Assembly: GCA_044870185.1 (NCBI GenBank)
Contig: JBIOYL010000219.1
Coordinates: forward strand, 1 to 6,619
DNA length: 6,619 nucleotides
Direction of reading: 5' to 3'
From: JBIOYL01 sp044870185
GTDB taxonomy: Bacteria > Actinomycetota > CALGFH01
A program made the position numbers and the translations under genes. Below, one piece after another: positions 1-5,268 of the stretch. The notes below the pieces were generated by a model that saw only the letters and a list, made by a program, of their open reading frames with translations, was not told where the DNA came from and did no database searches. Within the stretch, counting starts at the first letter, position 1. The number at the start of each line of letters is the position of its first letter.

Positions 1-621
1 CCCTGCGGGGCTGCCGAAGACGGTCTGCCCGCGTCCGTCTCGCTCGCCGCCCCGCGCGGAGGGGATGTGCTCGTCCTCGGCGCCGGGCTCCGACTCGAGG
101 CAGCTCTCGCGGCCGCGGTCCTGTACACCGGCGGGCCGAGGCCGTACGGCTACGCCGGCTTCGGCGAGCTGGCCGTGCTCGTCTTCTTCGGCGTGGTCGC
201 GACCTGCGGCTCCGCCTACGTGCAGGTGCAGCGGGTACCGGCCACGGCGGCGGTCGCCTCGGTGGCGGTCGGGCTGGCCGCGGTGGCGATCCTGCTCGCC
301 AACAACATCCGCGACGTCGACTCCGACCAGGCGGCCGGCAAGCGCACGCTCGCGGTCCGGGTCGGGCGGGCCCGGGCCCGCTGGCTGTTCGCTGCCGCGG
401 TGGCCGGCGTCTTCGCGACCATCGCCGTGCTGGGGGCGTTCCGCCCGACCGTGCTGCTGGCGCTCGGGGCGGCGCCGCTCGCCTTCGCCCCGATCCGGCT
501 GATCTTCACCCGCGAGGACGGCCCCGGCCTGATCGCCGCGCTGGTCGCGACGAGCCGCCTGCACCTGCTCACCGGCGCCCTGCTCGCGGTCGGGCTGCTG
601 ATCTCGGCCCCGGGAGGCTGA
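1..621 (+). CDS. menA: 1,4-dihydroxy-2-naphthoate polyprenyltransferase MenA, 5' end cut by the window
   Basis: MenA is an integral membrane UbiA-type prenyltransferase. It attaches the polyprenyl tail to DHNA with loss of CO2, giving demethylmenaquinone. The frame is open from base 1 with no stop, so the gene probably starts upstream; a GTG at 67 is only an internal candidate. The MenA signature YTGGPRPYGYAGFGELAVLV lies at about 124-183, followed by FFG. The second Asp-rich, Mg-diphosphate-binding motif NNIRDVDSD lies at 301-327, followed by the family's GKRTLAVRVG. Several hydrophobic helices run to the C-terminus. The first Asp-rich motif (NDxxD type) and the early helices would be outside the window, as about 290 residues are usual. 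Residues just before YTGG carry R, D, R and E where a smooth helix is expected, so the first ~100 bases may contain an error or an unusual insertion. The stop is 1 nt before the proposed menC start, so the two genes are probably co-transcribed. The identity is secure; the N-terminus is not. Confidence 0.9.
   Translation, partial: PCGAAEDGLPASVSLAAPRGGDVLVLGAGLRLEAALAAAVLYTGGPRPYGYAGFGELAVLVFFGVVATCGSAYVQVQRVPATAAVASVAVGLAAVAILLANNIRDVDSDQAAGKRTLAVRVGRARARWLFAAAVAGVFATIAVLGAFRPTVLLALGAAPLAFAPIRLIFTREDGPGLIAALVATSRLHLLTGALLAVGLLISAPGG
612..617 (+). promoter_or_regulatory. Ribosome-binding site deciding the menC start
   Basis: GGGAGG at 612-617, inside the last codons of menA, is a strong Shine-Dalgarno sequence. 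Five bases separate it from a CTG at 623-625 in the menC frame. No comparable sequence precedes the first GTG in that frame (677). Its position across the menA stop suggests translational coupling of menC to menA. Confidence 0.6.
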
Positions 622-622
622 C

Positions 623-1522
623 CTGCGCCCCGCCGACGCGGCCCTCCGCCGCCACCGGGTCCGCATCCCGCTCGCCGTGCCATTCCAGGGCGTGGCGGTG
701 CGGGAGGCGACCCTGGTCGAGGGGCCGGCCGGCTGGGGCGAGCTGTCGCCGTTCCCCGGCTACCCCACCGACCCCGACCTCGGCTGGGCGGCGGCGTTGG
801 AGGCCGCCTGTGACGGCTGGCCGCCGCCGCTGCGCCCGAGCGTCGCCGTGGCCGCGGCCATCCCGGCCGCCGACCCCGAGCAGGCGGCCGCCCTGGCGCT
901 GGCCGCCGCCGGCGTGGCCGCTCCGCTCACCGTCAAGGTGAAGGTCGGGCGGGGGGACGACCTCGGGCGGGTGCGGGCCGTGCGCGACGCGCTCGGGCCG
1001 GACGCTCGCATCCGGGTCGACGCCAACGGCGCCTGGGACGTCGAGCAGGCCGTCGAGCGCATCCGCGCGCTGGCCCGCTTCGACCTCGAGCTGGTCGAGC
1101 AGCCGGTGGCGAGCCTGGACGACCTGGCCCGGGTGCGGCGCCGGGTGGGCGTGCCGGTCGCCGCCGACGAGGCAGTGCGCAGCCGGGCCGACGCCCGCCG
1201 GCTCGCCGGCCTGGACGCCGCCGACGTGGTCGTCCTCAAGGTCCAGGCGCTCGGCGGCGTCCAGGCCGCGCTGGCCGCGGCCGAGGCGGCCAGGGTGCCC
1301 GCCATCGTGTCGTCACTGGTCGAGACGTCGGTCGGCCTGGCCGCCGGGCTCGCCCTGGCCGCCTGCCTGCCCGAGCTGCCCTACGCCTGCGGCCTGGGCA
1401 CCGCCGTGCTGCTGGCCGGCGACGTGGTCCGGGACCCGCTCGTGCCCGTCGGCGGGCGGCTGGAGGTCCGCCGTCCCGTCCCCGACCCCGAGCTGCTCGC
1501 CCGCTGGGCGGTGGCGGCGTGA
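623..1522 (+). CDS. menC: o-succinylbenzoate synthase MenC (probable CTG start)
   Basis: MenC is an enolase-superfamily enzyme of the cytoplasm. It dehydrates SHCHC to o-succinylbenzoate. Starting at CTG 623 it has 299 residues. Expected active-site features are present: KVKV with catalytic Lys107, metal ligands Asp133 (VDANGAW), Glu159 (EQP) and Asp182 (ADEA), and the second catalytic Lys206 (VLKV). The N-terminal capping domain carries REATLVEGPAGWGE, close to the mycobacterial form, and the C-terminal part has SSLVETSVGLAAGLALA and ACGLGT. Start choice: the first ATG/GTG-type codon is GTG 677, but the 18 in-frame codons before it (LRPADAALRRHRVRIPLA) match the first beta-strand of MenC homologues, an in-frame stop at 599-601 limits the extension, and a good ribosome-binding site precedes CTG 623. 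A start at 677 would remove that strand. It follows menA by 1 nt and converges on menH. Confidence 0.93.
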   Translation: MRPADAALRRHRVRIPLAVPFQGVAVREATLVEGPAGWGELSPFPGYPTDPDLGWAAALEAACDGWPPPLRPSVAVAAAIPAADPEQAAALALAAAGVAAPLTVKVKVGRGDDLGRVRAVRDALGPDARIRVDANGAWDVEQAVERIRALARFDLELVEQPVASLDDLARVRRRVGVPVAADEAVRSRADARRLAGLDAADVVVLKVQALGGVQAALAAAEAARVPAIVSSLVETSVGLAAGLALAACLPELPYACGLGTAVLLAGDVVRDPLVPVGGRLEVRRPVPDPELLARWAVAA

Positions 1523-1573
1523 GGGCGCCCGCCCAACCGGCCGGGGGTGCCGGCCGCCTGGGCCGGTCCGCCA

Positions 1574-1587
1574 CCCGCCGAGGCGGG
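1574..1587. terminator. Weak hairpin between convergent menC and menH
   Basis: The 83-nt gap between the two stop codons (1523-1605) contains CCCGCC-GA-GGCGGG, which can form a 5-bp all-GC stem with a CGAG loop. There is no T-run on either strand. It could help terminate either transcript, but in DNA this GC-rich such short palindromes are common. Confidence 0.25.
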
Positions 1588-1605
1588 CCGCCCGTGGTCG
1601 CCCGG

Positions 1606-2358
1606 TCAGGTCAGGTGCTCGGCCAGGAATGCCCCGAGCAGGTCGCCGACCTGCTCGGGGCGCTCCAGATGGGCGGCGTGGCCGGCGCCGGGGACGAGCG
1701 CCACGTGCGCGGTGGGGCCGATCGCGGCGGCCATCCGCTCGGCGACGGCGCGGAAGGTGGCGTCCTCGGCGCCGGCCACGAGCAGGGTGGGGGCCTGCAG
1801 GCCGGCGAGCCGGTGCCACAGCGGCGCCTGCCGTCCGGTGCCGAGCCGGCGCAGCGCCGCGGCCAGGCCGGCCGCCGTGTTGGCCAGGCGCAGCTCACGG
1901 CCGGCCTGCTCGGGACGCAGGCGGGCGAACAGCGGGCCGGCCAGCCAGCGGTCCAGGAAGCGCTCCAGGCCGTCGCGGTCCAGCTCGGCGGCCAGCGCCT
2001 CGTCGGCGGTGGCCCGCGCCGCCCTGGCCGCGGCGTCCTCGATGCCCGGCGTCGCGCCGATCAGGGCGAGCGCGCGCACCAGGTCGGGCCGGTCGAGCGC
2101 CAGCCGCAGGCACACCCGCCCGCCCATCGAGTAGCCGACGTAGGCGGCCCGGCCGCCGCACGCGCCCAGCTCGGCGGCCGCCTCGGCCAGGCCGGCGGGG
2201 ACGGCCGGCGAGCCACCGTGGCCGGGCAGGTCCACCGCGACCACTTCGTAGCCGGCACCCAGCCGCTCGGCCAGCGGCGACCAGGAGGCGAGCGTCTGGG
2301 TGAACCCGTGGGCGAGCACGACCCGCGGCCCGGCGCCCGAGCTGACATGGTGGAGCAC
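1606..2358 (-). CDS. menH: SHCHC synthase MenH, alpha/beta hydrolase
   Basis: MenH (2-succinyl-6-hydroxy-2,4-cyclohexadiene-1-carboxylate synthase) removes pyruvate from the MenD product SEPHCHC. The 250-residue length is normal. The alpha/beta-hydrolase features are complete: oxyanion HGF at residues 17-19, DLPGHGGS at 43-50, the nucleophile elbow GYSMGGR with Ser77, the acid Asp199 in LVAGAEDATF, and His227 in GAGHAAHLERPEQV. The Tyr before the nucleophile and the Arg after GG fit MenH rather than a generic hydrolase, and a helical cap (about 105-180) contains the expected Trp (W138). The start is GTG at 2358-2356, with AGGA seven bases upstream on this strand. It is divergent from menD across 14 nt and convergent with menC, so it cannot share their messenger. 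Other alpha/beta hydrolases look similar, but the men neighbourhood makes MenH the best call. Confidence 0.9.
   Translation of the reverse strand: MLHHVSSGAGPRVVLAHGFTQTLASWSPLAERLGAGYEVVAVDLPGHGGSPAVPAGLAEAAAELGACGGRAAYVGYSMGGRVCLRLALDRPDLVRALALIGATPGIEDAAARAARATADEALAAELDRDGLERFLDRWLAGPLFARLRPEQAGRELRLANTAAGLAAALRRLGTGRQAPLWHRLAGLQAPTLLVAGAEDATFRAVAERMAAAIGPTAHVALVPGAGHAAHLERPEQVGDLLGAFLAEHLT
1631..1661. repeat. Perfect 14-bp inverted repeat in the 3' end of menH
   Basis: The arms 1631-1644 and 1648-1661 are perfect reverse complements separated by GCC, giving a 14-bp, very GC-rich stem with a 3-nt loop. It lies inside menH, 23 nt before the stop codon, encoding roughly RPEQVGDLLGAF. On the + strand it is about 110 nt downstream of the menC stop and could act as the menC terminator; no T-run follows. 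On the menH messenger it could stabilise or pause near the 3' end. The pairing is read directly from the sequence; the function is inferred. Confidence 0.6.
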
Positions 2359-2375
2359 GCAAGGATCCTAGCGTG
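2356..2375. promoter_or_regulatory. Palindrome with symmetric ribosome-binding sites for menH and menD
   Basis: The two divergent GTG start codons (menH 2358-2356, menD 2373-2375) bound a 14-nt spacer centred exactly on the perfect 8-bp palindrome AGGATCCT (2362-2369). Read on either strand it supplies AGGA seven bases before the start codon. Including the start codons, 9 of 10 base pairs in the 20-nt segment are symmetric. There is no space for promoters between the genes, so each must be transcribed from within the other's coding region, giving overlapping antisense 5' ends. Confidence 0.7.
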
Positions 2376-4250
2376 GGCGATCCGGGCCGCACCTTCGCGT
2401 TGACGCTGGTCGACGAGCTGGCACGGGCCGGCATGACCGACGCCTGCCTGGCGCCCGGCTCCCGCTCGGCCCCGGTCGCGCTCGCCCTGGCCGAGCACCC
2501 GGCCATCCGGCTGCACGTCCACCTGGACGAGCGCTCGGCGTCGTTCTTCGCCCTCGGGCTCGCCAAGCGGTCGGGCCGGCCGGTCGCCGTGCTGTGCACC
2601 TCGGGCACGGCGGCGGCGAACCTCCACCCGGCCGTGCTGGAGGCGTCCTACGGGCGCGTGCCGCTGATCGTGCTGACCGCCGACCGGCCGCCCGAGCTGC
2701 GCGACACCGGCGCCGGCCAGGCCATGGACCAGCTCAAGCTGTACGGCGGCGCGGTGCGCTGGTTCTTCGAGGTCGGCGCGCCGGGCGGAGAGGCCGGCAC
2801 CTGGTGGCGGTCGGTCGCCAGCCGGGCCTGGGCGGCGGCCCTTGGTGGCGCGGGGCACCCGCCGGGGCCGGTGCATCTCAACCTGGCCTTCCGGGAGCCG
2901 CTCGTGCCCGCCCGGATCGGCGCGGGCGCCCCGGTGCCGGGGCGCCCGGACGGCGCGCCCTGGACGGCGTCCGGCCGGACCCGCCAGCCCGGGCCGGCCC
3001 CCTCGGCCGAGACGCTGACCGAGGTCGCCGCGGCCGTCGCCCAGGCCGAGCGCGGCCTGCTCGTGGCCGGCTGGGGCGCCGAGCTGCGCCCCGACGCCCA
3101 GGACGCCTTCACCGCGGCGACCGGCTGGCCGGTACTGGCCGACCCGCTGTCGGGCGCCCGCCGCGGCCGGCACGCGGTCGCCGCCTACGACGCGCTCCTG
3201 CGGGTGCCCGCGTTCCGCGAGGCGCACCGGCCCGACCTGGTGCTGCGGGTCGGCGGCCCACCGACCAGCAAGGCGCTGGGCGCCTGGCTGGACGCCGCCG
3301 TGCCGCAGCTCCTGGTCGACCCGGACGGCGGCTGGCTCGACCCGTCCCGGGCCGCCGGGCGCCGGCTGGCCACCGACCCGAGCCTGCTGCTGGAGGCGGT
3401 CGCCGCCCGGCTCGGCCAGGCCGACCGCGGGACGCATGGCCGCGGCGCGGCCAGCCGACGCCCGGCGGCCGCGTCCTGGGCGGTGTCCTGGGCGCGGGCC
3501 GACGCGACCGCCCGCCGGGCCATGGACGAGCTGATGGACGGCTGGGAGGAGCCGTTCGAGGGCCGGGTCGCCCGCGACCTGGCCGCCCACCTGCCGAACG
3601 GGGCGACGCTCGTGGTGGCCTCCAGCATGCCCGTCCGCGACCTCGAGGCGTTCGCCCGGCCCCGGGACGGCCTGCGCTGTCTGGCCAACCGCGGCCTGAA
3701 CGGCATCGACGGCTTCGTCGCCACCACGCTCGGCGCCGCGGCCGGCGGTATCGGCGCCGCGGCCGGCGTGGCCGGCGCCGCGGCCGGCGGGGACCGCCCG
3801 GTGGGCGACGGCCGGGCGGCCGTCGGCGGCGGCCTGGTGGTTGGGGGCGGCGGCCCGGTGGTCGCCTTGTGCGGGGACCTCGCGTTCCTGCACGACGCGT
3901 CGAGCGTGCTCGGGGCGGCCGGCCGCGAGCCGGGGGCGGTCTTCGTCGTCTGCGACAACGACGGCGGCGGTATCTTCTCGTTCCTGCCCCAGGCCGCCCT
4001 ACCTACGCAGTGCTTCGAGACGCTGTTCGCGACGCCGCACGGCCTGGACCTCGGCGCGGTCGCCGCCGCGGCCGGCCTGCCCTGCAGCCGAATCGCCAAG
4101 GCCGGCGAGCTGGTCGGCGCCCTGGACGCCGCCCTCGCCCGGGGCGGCACCCAGGTGCTGCTCGTCCCGAGCGACCGGGCGGTCAACGTCGCCAGGCACC
4201 GGGAGCTCATGGCGGCCGTGGCGGCGGCCCTGGCCACGCTCGACCCCTGA
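2373..4250 (+). CDS. menD: SEPHCHC synthase MenD (ThDP-dependent) with a Gly/Ala-rich insert
   Basis: MenD condenses isochorismate with the succinyl-semialdehyde unit from 2-oxoglutarate, using ThDP and Mg2+. The start GTG 2373 has AAGGA seven bases upstream, and the N-terminus FALTLVDELARAG..CLAPGSRSAP fits the family. The catalytic Glu53 lies in HLDERSASFFALG, followed by LCTSGTAAANLHPAV (74-88), TADRPPELRDTGAGQAMDQ (102-120), the central domain (about 210-350), SSMPVRDLE and NRGLNGIDG (439-447). The ThDP/metal site is GDLAFLHD (501-508, Asp502) and CDNDGGGIFSFLP (527-539, Asn529). Length is 625 residues against about 550-580 normally. Much of the excess is a Gly/Ala-rich stretch at about 454-494, just before the ThDP motif, containing three 7-residue repeats. 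All key residues remain, so the enzyme is probably active. It is divergent from menH and followed by GC hairpins. Confidence 0.95.
   Translation: MGDPGRTFALTLVDELARAGMTDACLAPGSRSAPVALALAEHPAIRLHVHLDERSASFFALGLAKRSGRPVAVLCTSGTAAANLHPAVLEASYGRVPLIVLTADRPPELRDTGAGQAMDQLKLYGGAVRWFFEVGAPGGEAGTWWRSVASRAWAAALGGAGHPPGPVHLNLAFREPLVPARIGAGAPVPGRPDGAPWTASGRTRQPGPAPSAETLTEVAAAVAQAERGLLVAGWGAELRPDAQDAFTAATGWPVLADPLSGARRGRHAVAAYDALLRVPAFREAHRPDLVLRVGGPPTSKALGAWLDAAVPQLLVDPDGGWLDPSRAAGRRLATDPSLLLEAVAARLGQADRGTHGRGAASRRPAAASWAVSWARADATARRAMDELMDGWEEPFEGRVARDLAAHLPNGATLVVASSMPVRDLEAFARPRDGLRCLANRGLNGIDGFVATTLGAAAGGIGAAAGVAGAAAGGDRPVGDGRAAVGGGLVVGGGGPVVALCGDLAFLHDASSVLGAAGREPGAVFVVCDNDGGGIFSFLPQAALPTQCFETLFATPHGLDLGAVAAAAGLPCSRIAKAGELVGALDAALARGGTQVLLVPSDRAVNVARHRELMAAVAAALATLDP
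3732..3794 (+). repeat. Three tandem 21-nt repeats inside menD
   Basis: Three consecutive in-frame 21-nt units share an identical core of at least 16 nt (GGCGCCGCGGCCGGCG) at 3732, 3753 and 3774. They encode GAAAGGI, GAAAGVA and GAAAGGD, and are followed by a looser glycine-rich stretch to about 3854. The period is a multiple of three, so copy-number change by slippage would keep the reading frame. The region lies between the NRGLNGIDG segment and the ThDP motif of MenD. Confidence 0.85.
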
Positions 4251-4440
4251 GCCGGCCGTGGCGGCGACCCCGGTCACGTCCGGCGCCGGAACCGGGACGG
4301 CCCTGGCCACGCCCGGCACCTGAACGGGGGTGGCGGCCCTGGCCGGCCGGTGGCCGGCGGCCAGGCGGATGCGCCCGGGCCTGGCCCGTGGCTGCGGCCG
4401 CGACCGCATCCCCCGGTGACCCCCGAGCTGTGTGCTGCCC
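4251..4440. other. GC-rich intergenic region after menD
   Basis: No convincing gene. The stretch is low-complexity and GC-rich. It contains a diverged copy of the menD 3' end: 4226-4250 and 4299-4323 agree at 22 of 25 positions, including the TGA. It also carries two hairpins at 4338-4388. Open frames that cross it on either strand have no recognisable motif and are best explained by the lack of AT-rich stop codons. Confidence 0.5.
4338..4388 (+). terminator. Probable menD terminator: two consecutive GC hairpins
   Basis: The first hairpin (4338-4365) pairs CCTGGCC with GGCCAGG, and inside it GCCGG with CCGGC around a TGG loop. That is 12 base pairs with one bulged G. A second hairpin (4376-4388) pairs CGGGC with GCCCG around CTG. 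They begin 87 nt after the menD stop. No T-run follows, which is common for actinobacterial terminators. Since hairpins are symmetric, transcription coming from the right could also be affected. Confidence 0.5.
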
Positions 4441-4610
4441 TGGCGGGCTCGGCCTGGGCCGTGTTTCGTAGTGCTCGGAGCCATTGAGTTGATGGCGGCG
4501 CGATCTCCGCGAGCCCTCGGGCGTGTCGTTGCAGGGGTGTTAGGTTCGTCGGCCACCACCTCGATATCGTCGCCGGTCTCACCCAGGAAATGACCGAGCA
4601 GTTTCGGAGA

Positions 4611-4629
4611 AGCCGCCGCCGCGGCGGCT
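4611..4629. other. Hairpin upstream of the DUF1801 gene
   Basis: AGCCGCC (4611-4617) and GGCGGCT (4623-4629) are perfect reverse complements around a 5-nt GCCGC loop. The hairpin lies immediately upstream of a possible -10 box (4633-4638). It could be an operator or a terminator for upstream read-through; its role is unknown. Confidence 0.4.
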
Positions 4630-4632
4630 CGC

Positions 4633-4638
4633 TAGCAT
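4633..4638 (+). promoter_or_regulatory. Possible -10 box for the DUF1801 gene
   Basis: TAGCAT fits the actinobacterial -10 pattern TAnnnT and lies 42 nt upstream of the ATG at 4681. No good -35 element is seen at 16-18 nt spacing, so this is a weak call. Confidence 0.25.
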
Positions 4639-4664
4639 GAGGGTCGTCCCCATCAAGACTCGCA

Positions 4665-4671
4665 GGGGAGG
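4665..4671 (+). promoter_or_regulatory. Ribosome-binding site of the DUF1801 gene
   Basis: GGGGAGG nine bases before the ATG at 4681 is a strong Shine-Dalgarno sequence. It supports that start and shows that the gene is equipped for translation on its own messenger. Confidence 0.75.
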
Positions 4672-4680
4672 AAACCTGCA

Positions 4681-5157
4681 ATGAAGGACACGCGGAAGTC
4701 CGCCAAGAGCACCACCGCGACCGACAAGACGTTCGAGGGATTCACGGACGAGGAACGAGGCGCGATGAAGGAGCGCGCCCAAGAGCTGAAGGCGGCCGCG
4801 CGCCGCGGCCCGCGCGCGGACAAGGCGGACGGGGAAAGCGCCGTGCTCGCGAAGATCGCCGAGATGCCGGAACCGGATCGCGCCTTGGGCGAGCGGCTCC
4901 ATGCCGTCATCCAAGCCAGCGCGCCAGCCCTCTCGCCGAGACTCTGGTACGGGATGCCCGCGTATGCCAAGGACGGCAAGGTCGTCTGCTTCTTCCAAAG
5001 CGCGCAGAAGTTCAACACCAGGTACGCGACGTTCGGCTTCAGCGACCAGGCGAACCTCGACGAAGGCGCCATGTGGCCGACCGCCTTCGCTCTGACGGAG
5101 TTGACCGCCGCCGACGAGGCAAGGATCGGCGCGCTCGTGAAGAAAGCGGTGAGCTGA
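4681..5157 (+). CDS. DUF1801 (YdhG-like) domain protein of unknown function
   Basis: This is a 158-residue soluble protein with no signal peptide or membrane segment. The N-terminal third (1-55) is Lys/Arg-rich and charged, with FTDEERGAMKERAQELKAAA as a likely helix. The C-terminal two thirds carry the DUF1801 core: a helix around PDRALGERLHAVIQ, then SPRLWYGMPAYAKDGKVVCF (85-104), NTRYATFGF (112-120), and a final helix ELTAADEARIGALVKKA. The family is widespread in soil bacteria, and its biochemical role is not established; some members are labelled iron chaperone by homology only. The first 60 nt are about 62% GC against about 75% in menD, and Lys codons are frequent. Together with the lower-GC upstream segment this suggests acquisition from elsewhere. 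It has its own ribosome-binding site and no functional link to menaquinone is evident. The family call is from remembered sequence pattern, not a search. Confidence 0.8.
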   Translation: MKDTRKSAKSTTATDKTFEGFTDEERGAMKERAQELKAAARRGPRADKADGESAVLAKIAEMPEPDRALGERLHAVIQASAPALSPRLWYGMPAYAKDGKVVCFFQSAQKFNTRYATFGFSDQANLDEGAMWPTAFALTELTAADEARIGALVKKAVS

Positions 5158-5251
5158 GGACTGAGCAAGCCACTGGACCCCGCTCTGGAACCACTGCCGG
5201 GCAGGGCCACGGTGCGCACGACCGGGCCGGGCGGGCGCCACCGGGAGCGGC

Positions 5252-5268
5252 ACCGGCTACGAGCCGGT
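5252..5268. terminator. Hairpin overlapping the menF stop codon
   Basis: ACCGGCT (5252-5258) and AGCCGGT (5262-5268) form a perfect 7-bp stem with a 3-nt loop. The menF TAG (5259-5257 on the minus strand) falls at the stem-loop junction. It lies between the convergent DUF1801 gene and menF, so it could serve as a bidirectional terminator. There is no T-run, so the assignment is tentative. Confidence 0.35.

Larger units (their letters stand above)
4441..4680. other. Lower-GC intergenic segment upstream of the DUF1801 gene
   Basis: From about 4440 the base composition drops visibly (runs such as GTGTTTCGTAGTG, GAGTTGATGG and GTGTTAGGTTCG) and stays lower through the following gene. I recognise no gene here. 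On the minus strand a frame reading AASPKLLGHFLGETGDDIE continues for some 50 residues and looks protein-like, but matches no family I know and could be a decayed gene. No tRNA, terminal inverted repeat or clear attachment site was found. Confidence 0.4.

Noticed and set aside
2342..2369. A -35-like CTGACA followed 16 nt later by GATCCT as a menD promoter
   Set aside because: The -10 match is poor and the transcript would begin within or after the menD start codon, so it cannot serve menD.
1519..2403. A 294-codon plus-strand frame opposite menH, starting at the menC stop
   Set aside because: Gly/Gln/Arg-rich shadow with no motif; menH opposite has an intact catalytic triad.
2061..3893. A 610-codon open frame on the minus strand opposite menD and menH
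   Set aside because: Low-complexity Arg/Gly/Pro/Ala-rich product with no family motif. It is the expected antisense shadow of a GC-rich gene; menD on the other strand has full catalytic motifs.
2594..4471. A 625-codon open frame on the plus strand in another frame over menD
   Set aside because: Very Arg/Gly/Pro-rich, no recognisable domain, overlaps menD almost entirely, and runs on only because stop codons are rare at this GC content.
4441..4680. Remnant of an insertion sequence or integrase upstream of the DUF1801 gene
   Set aside because: The minus-strand frames look partly protein-like, but no transposase or recombinase motif, terminal inverted repeat or target duplication could be identified.
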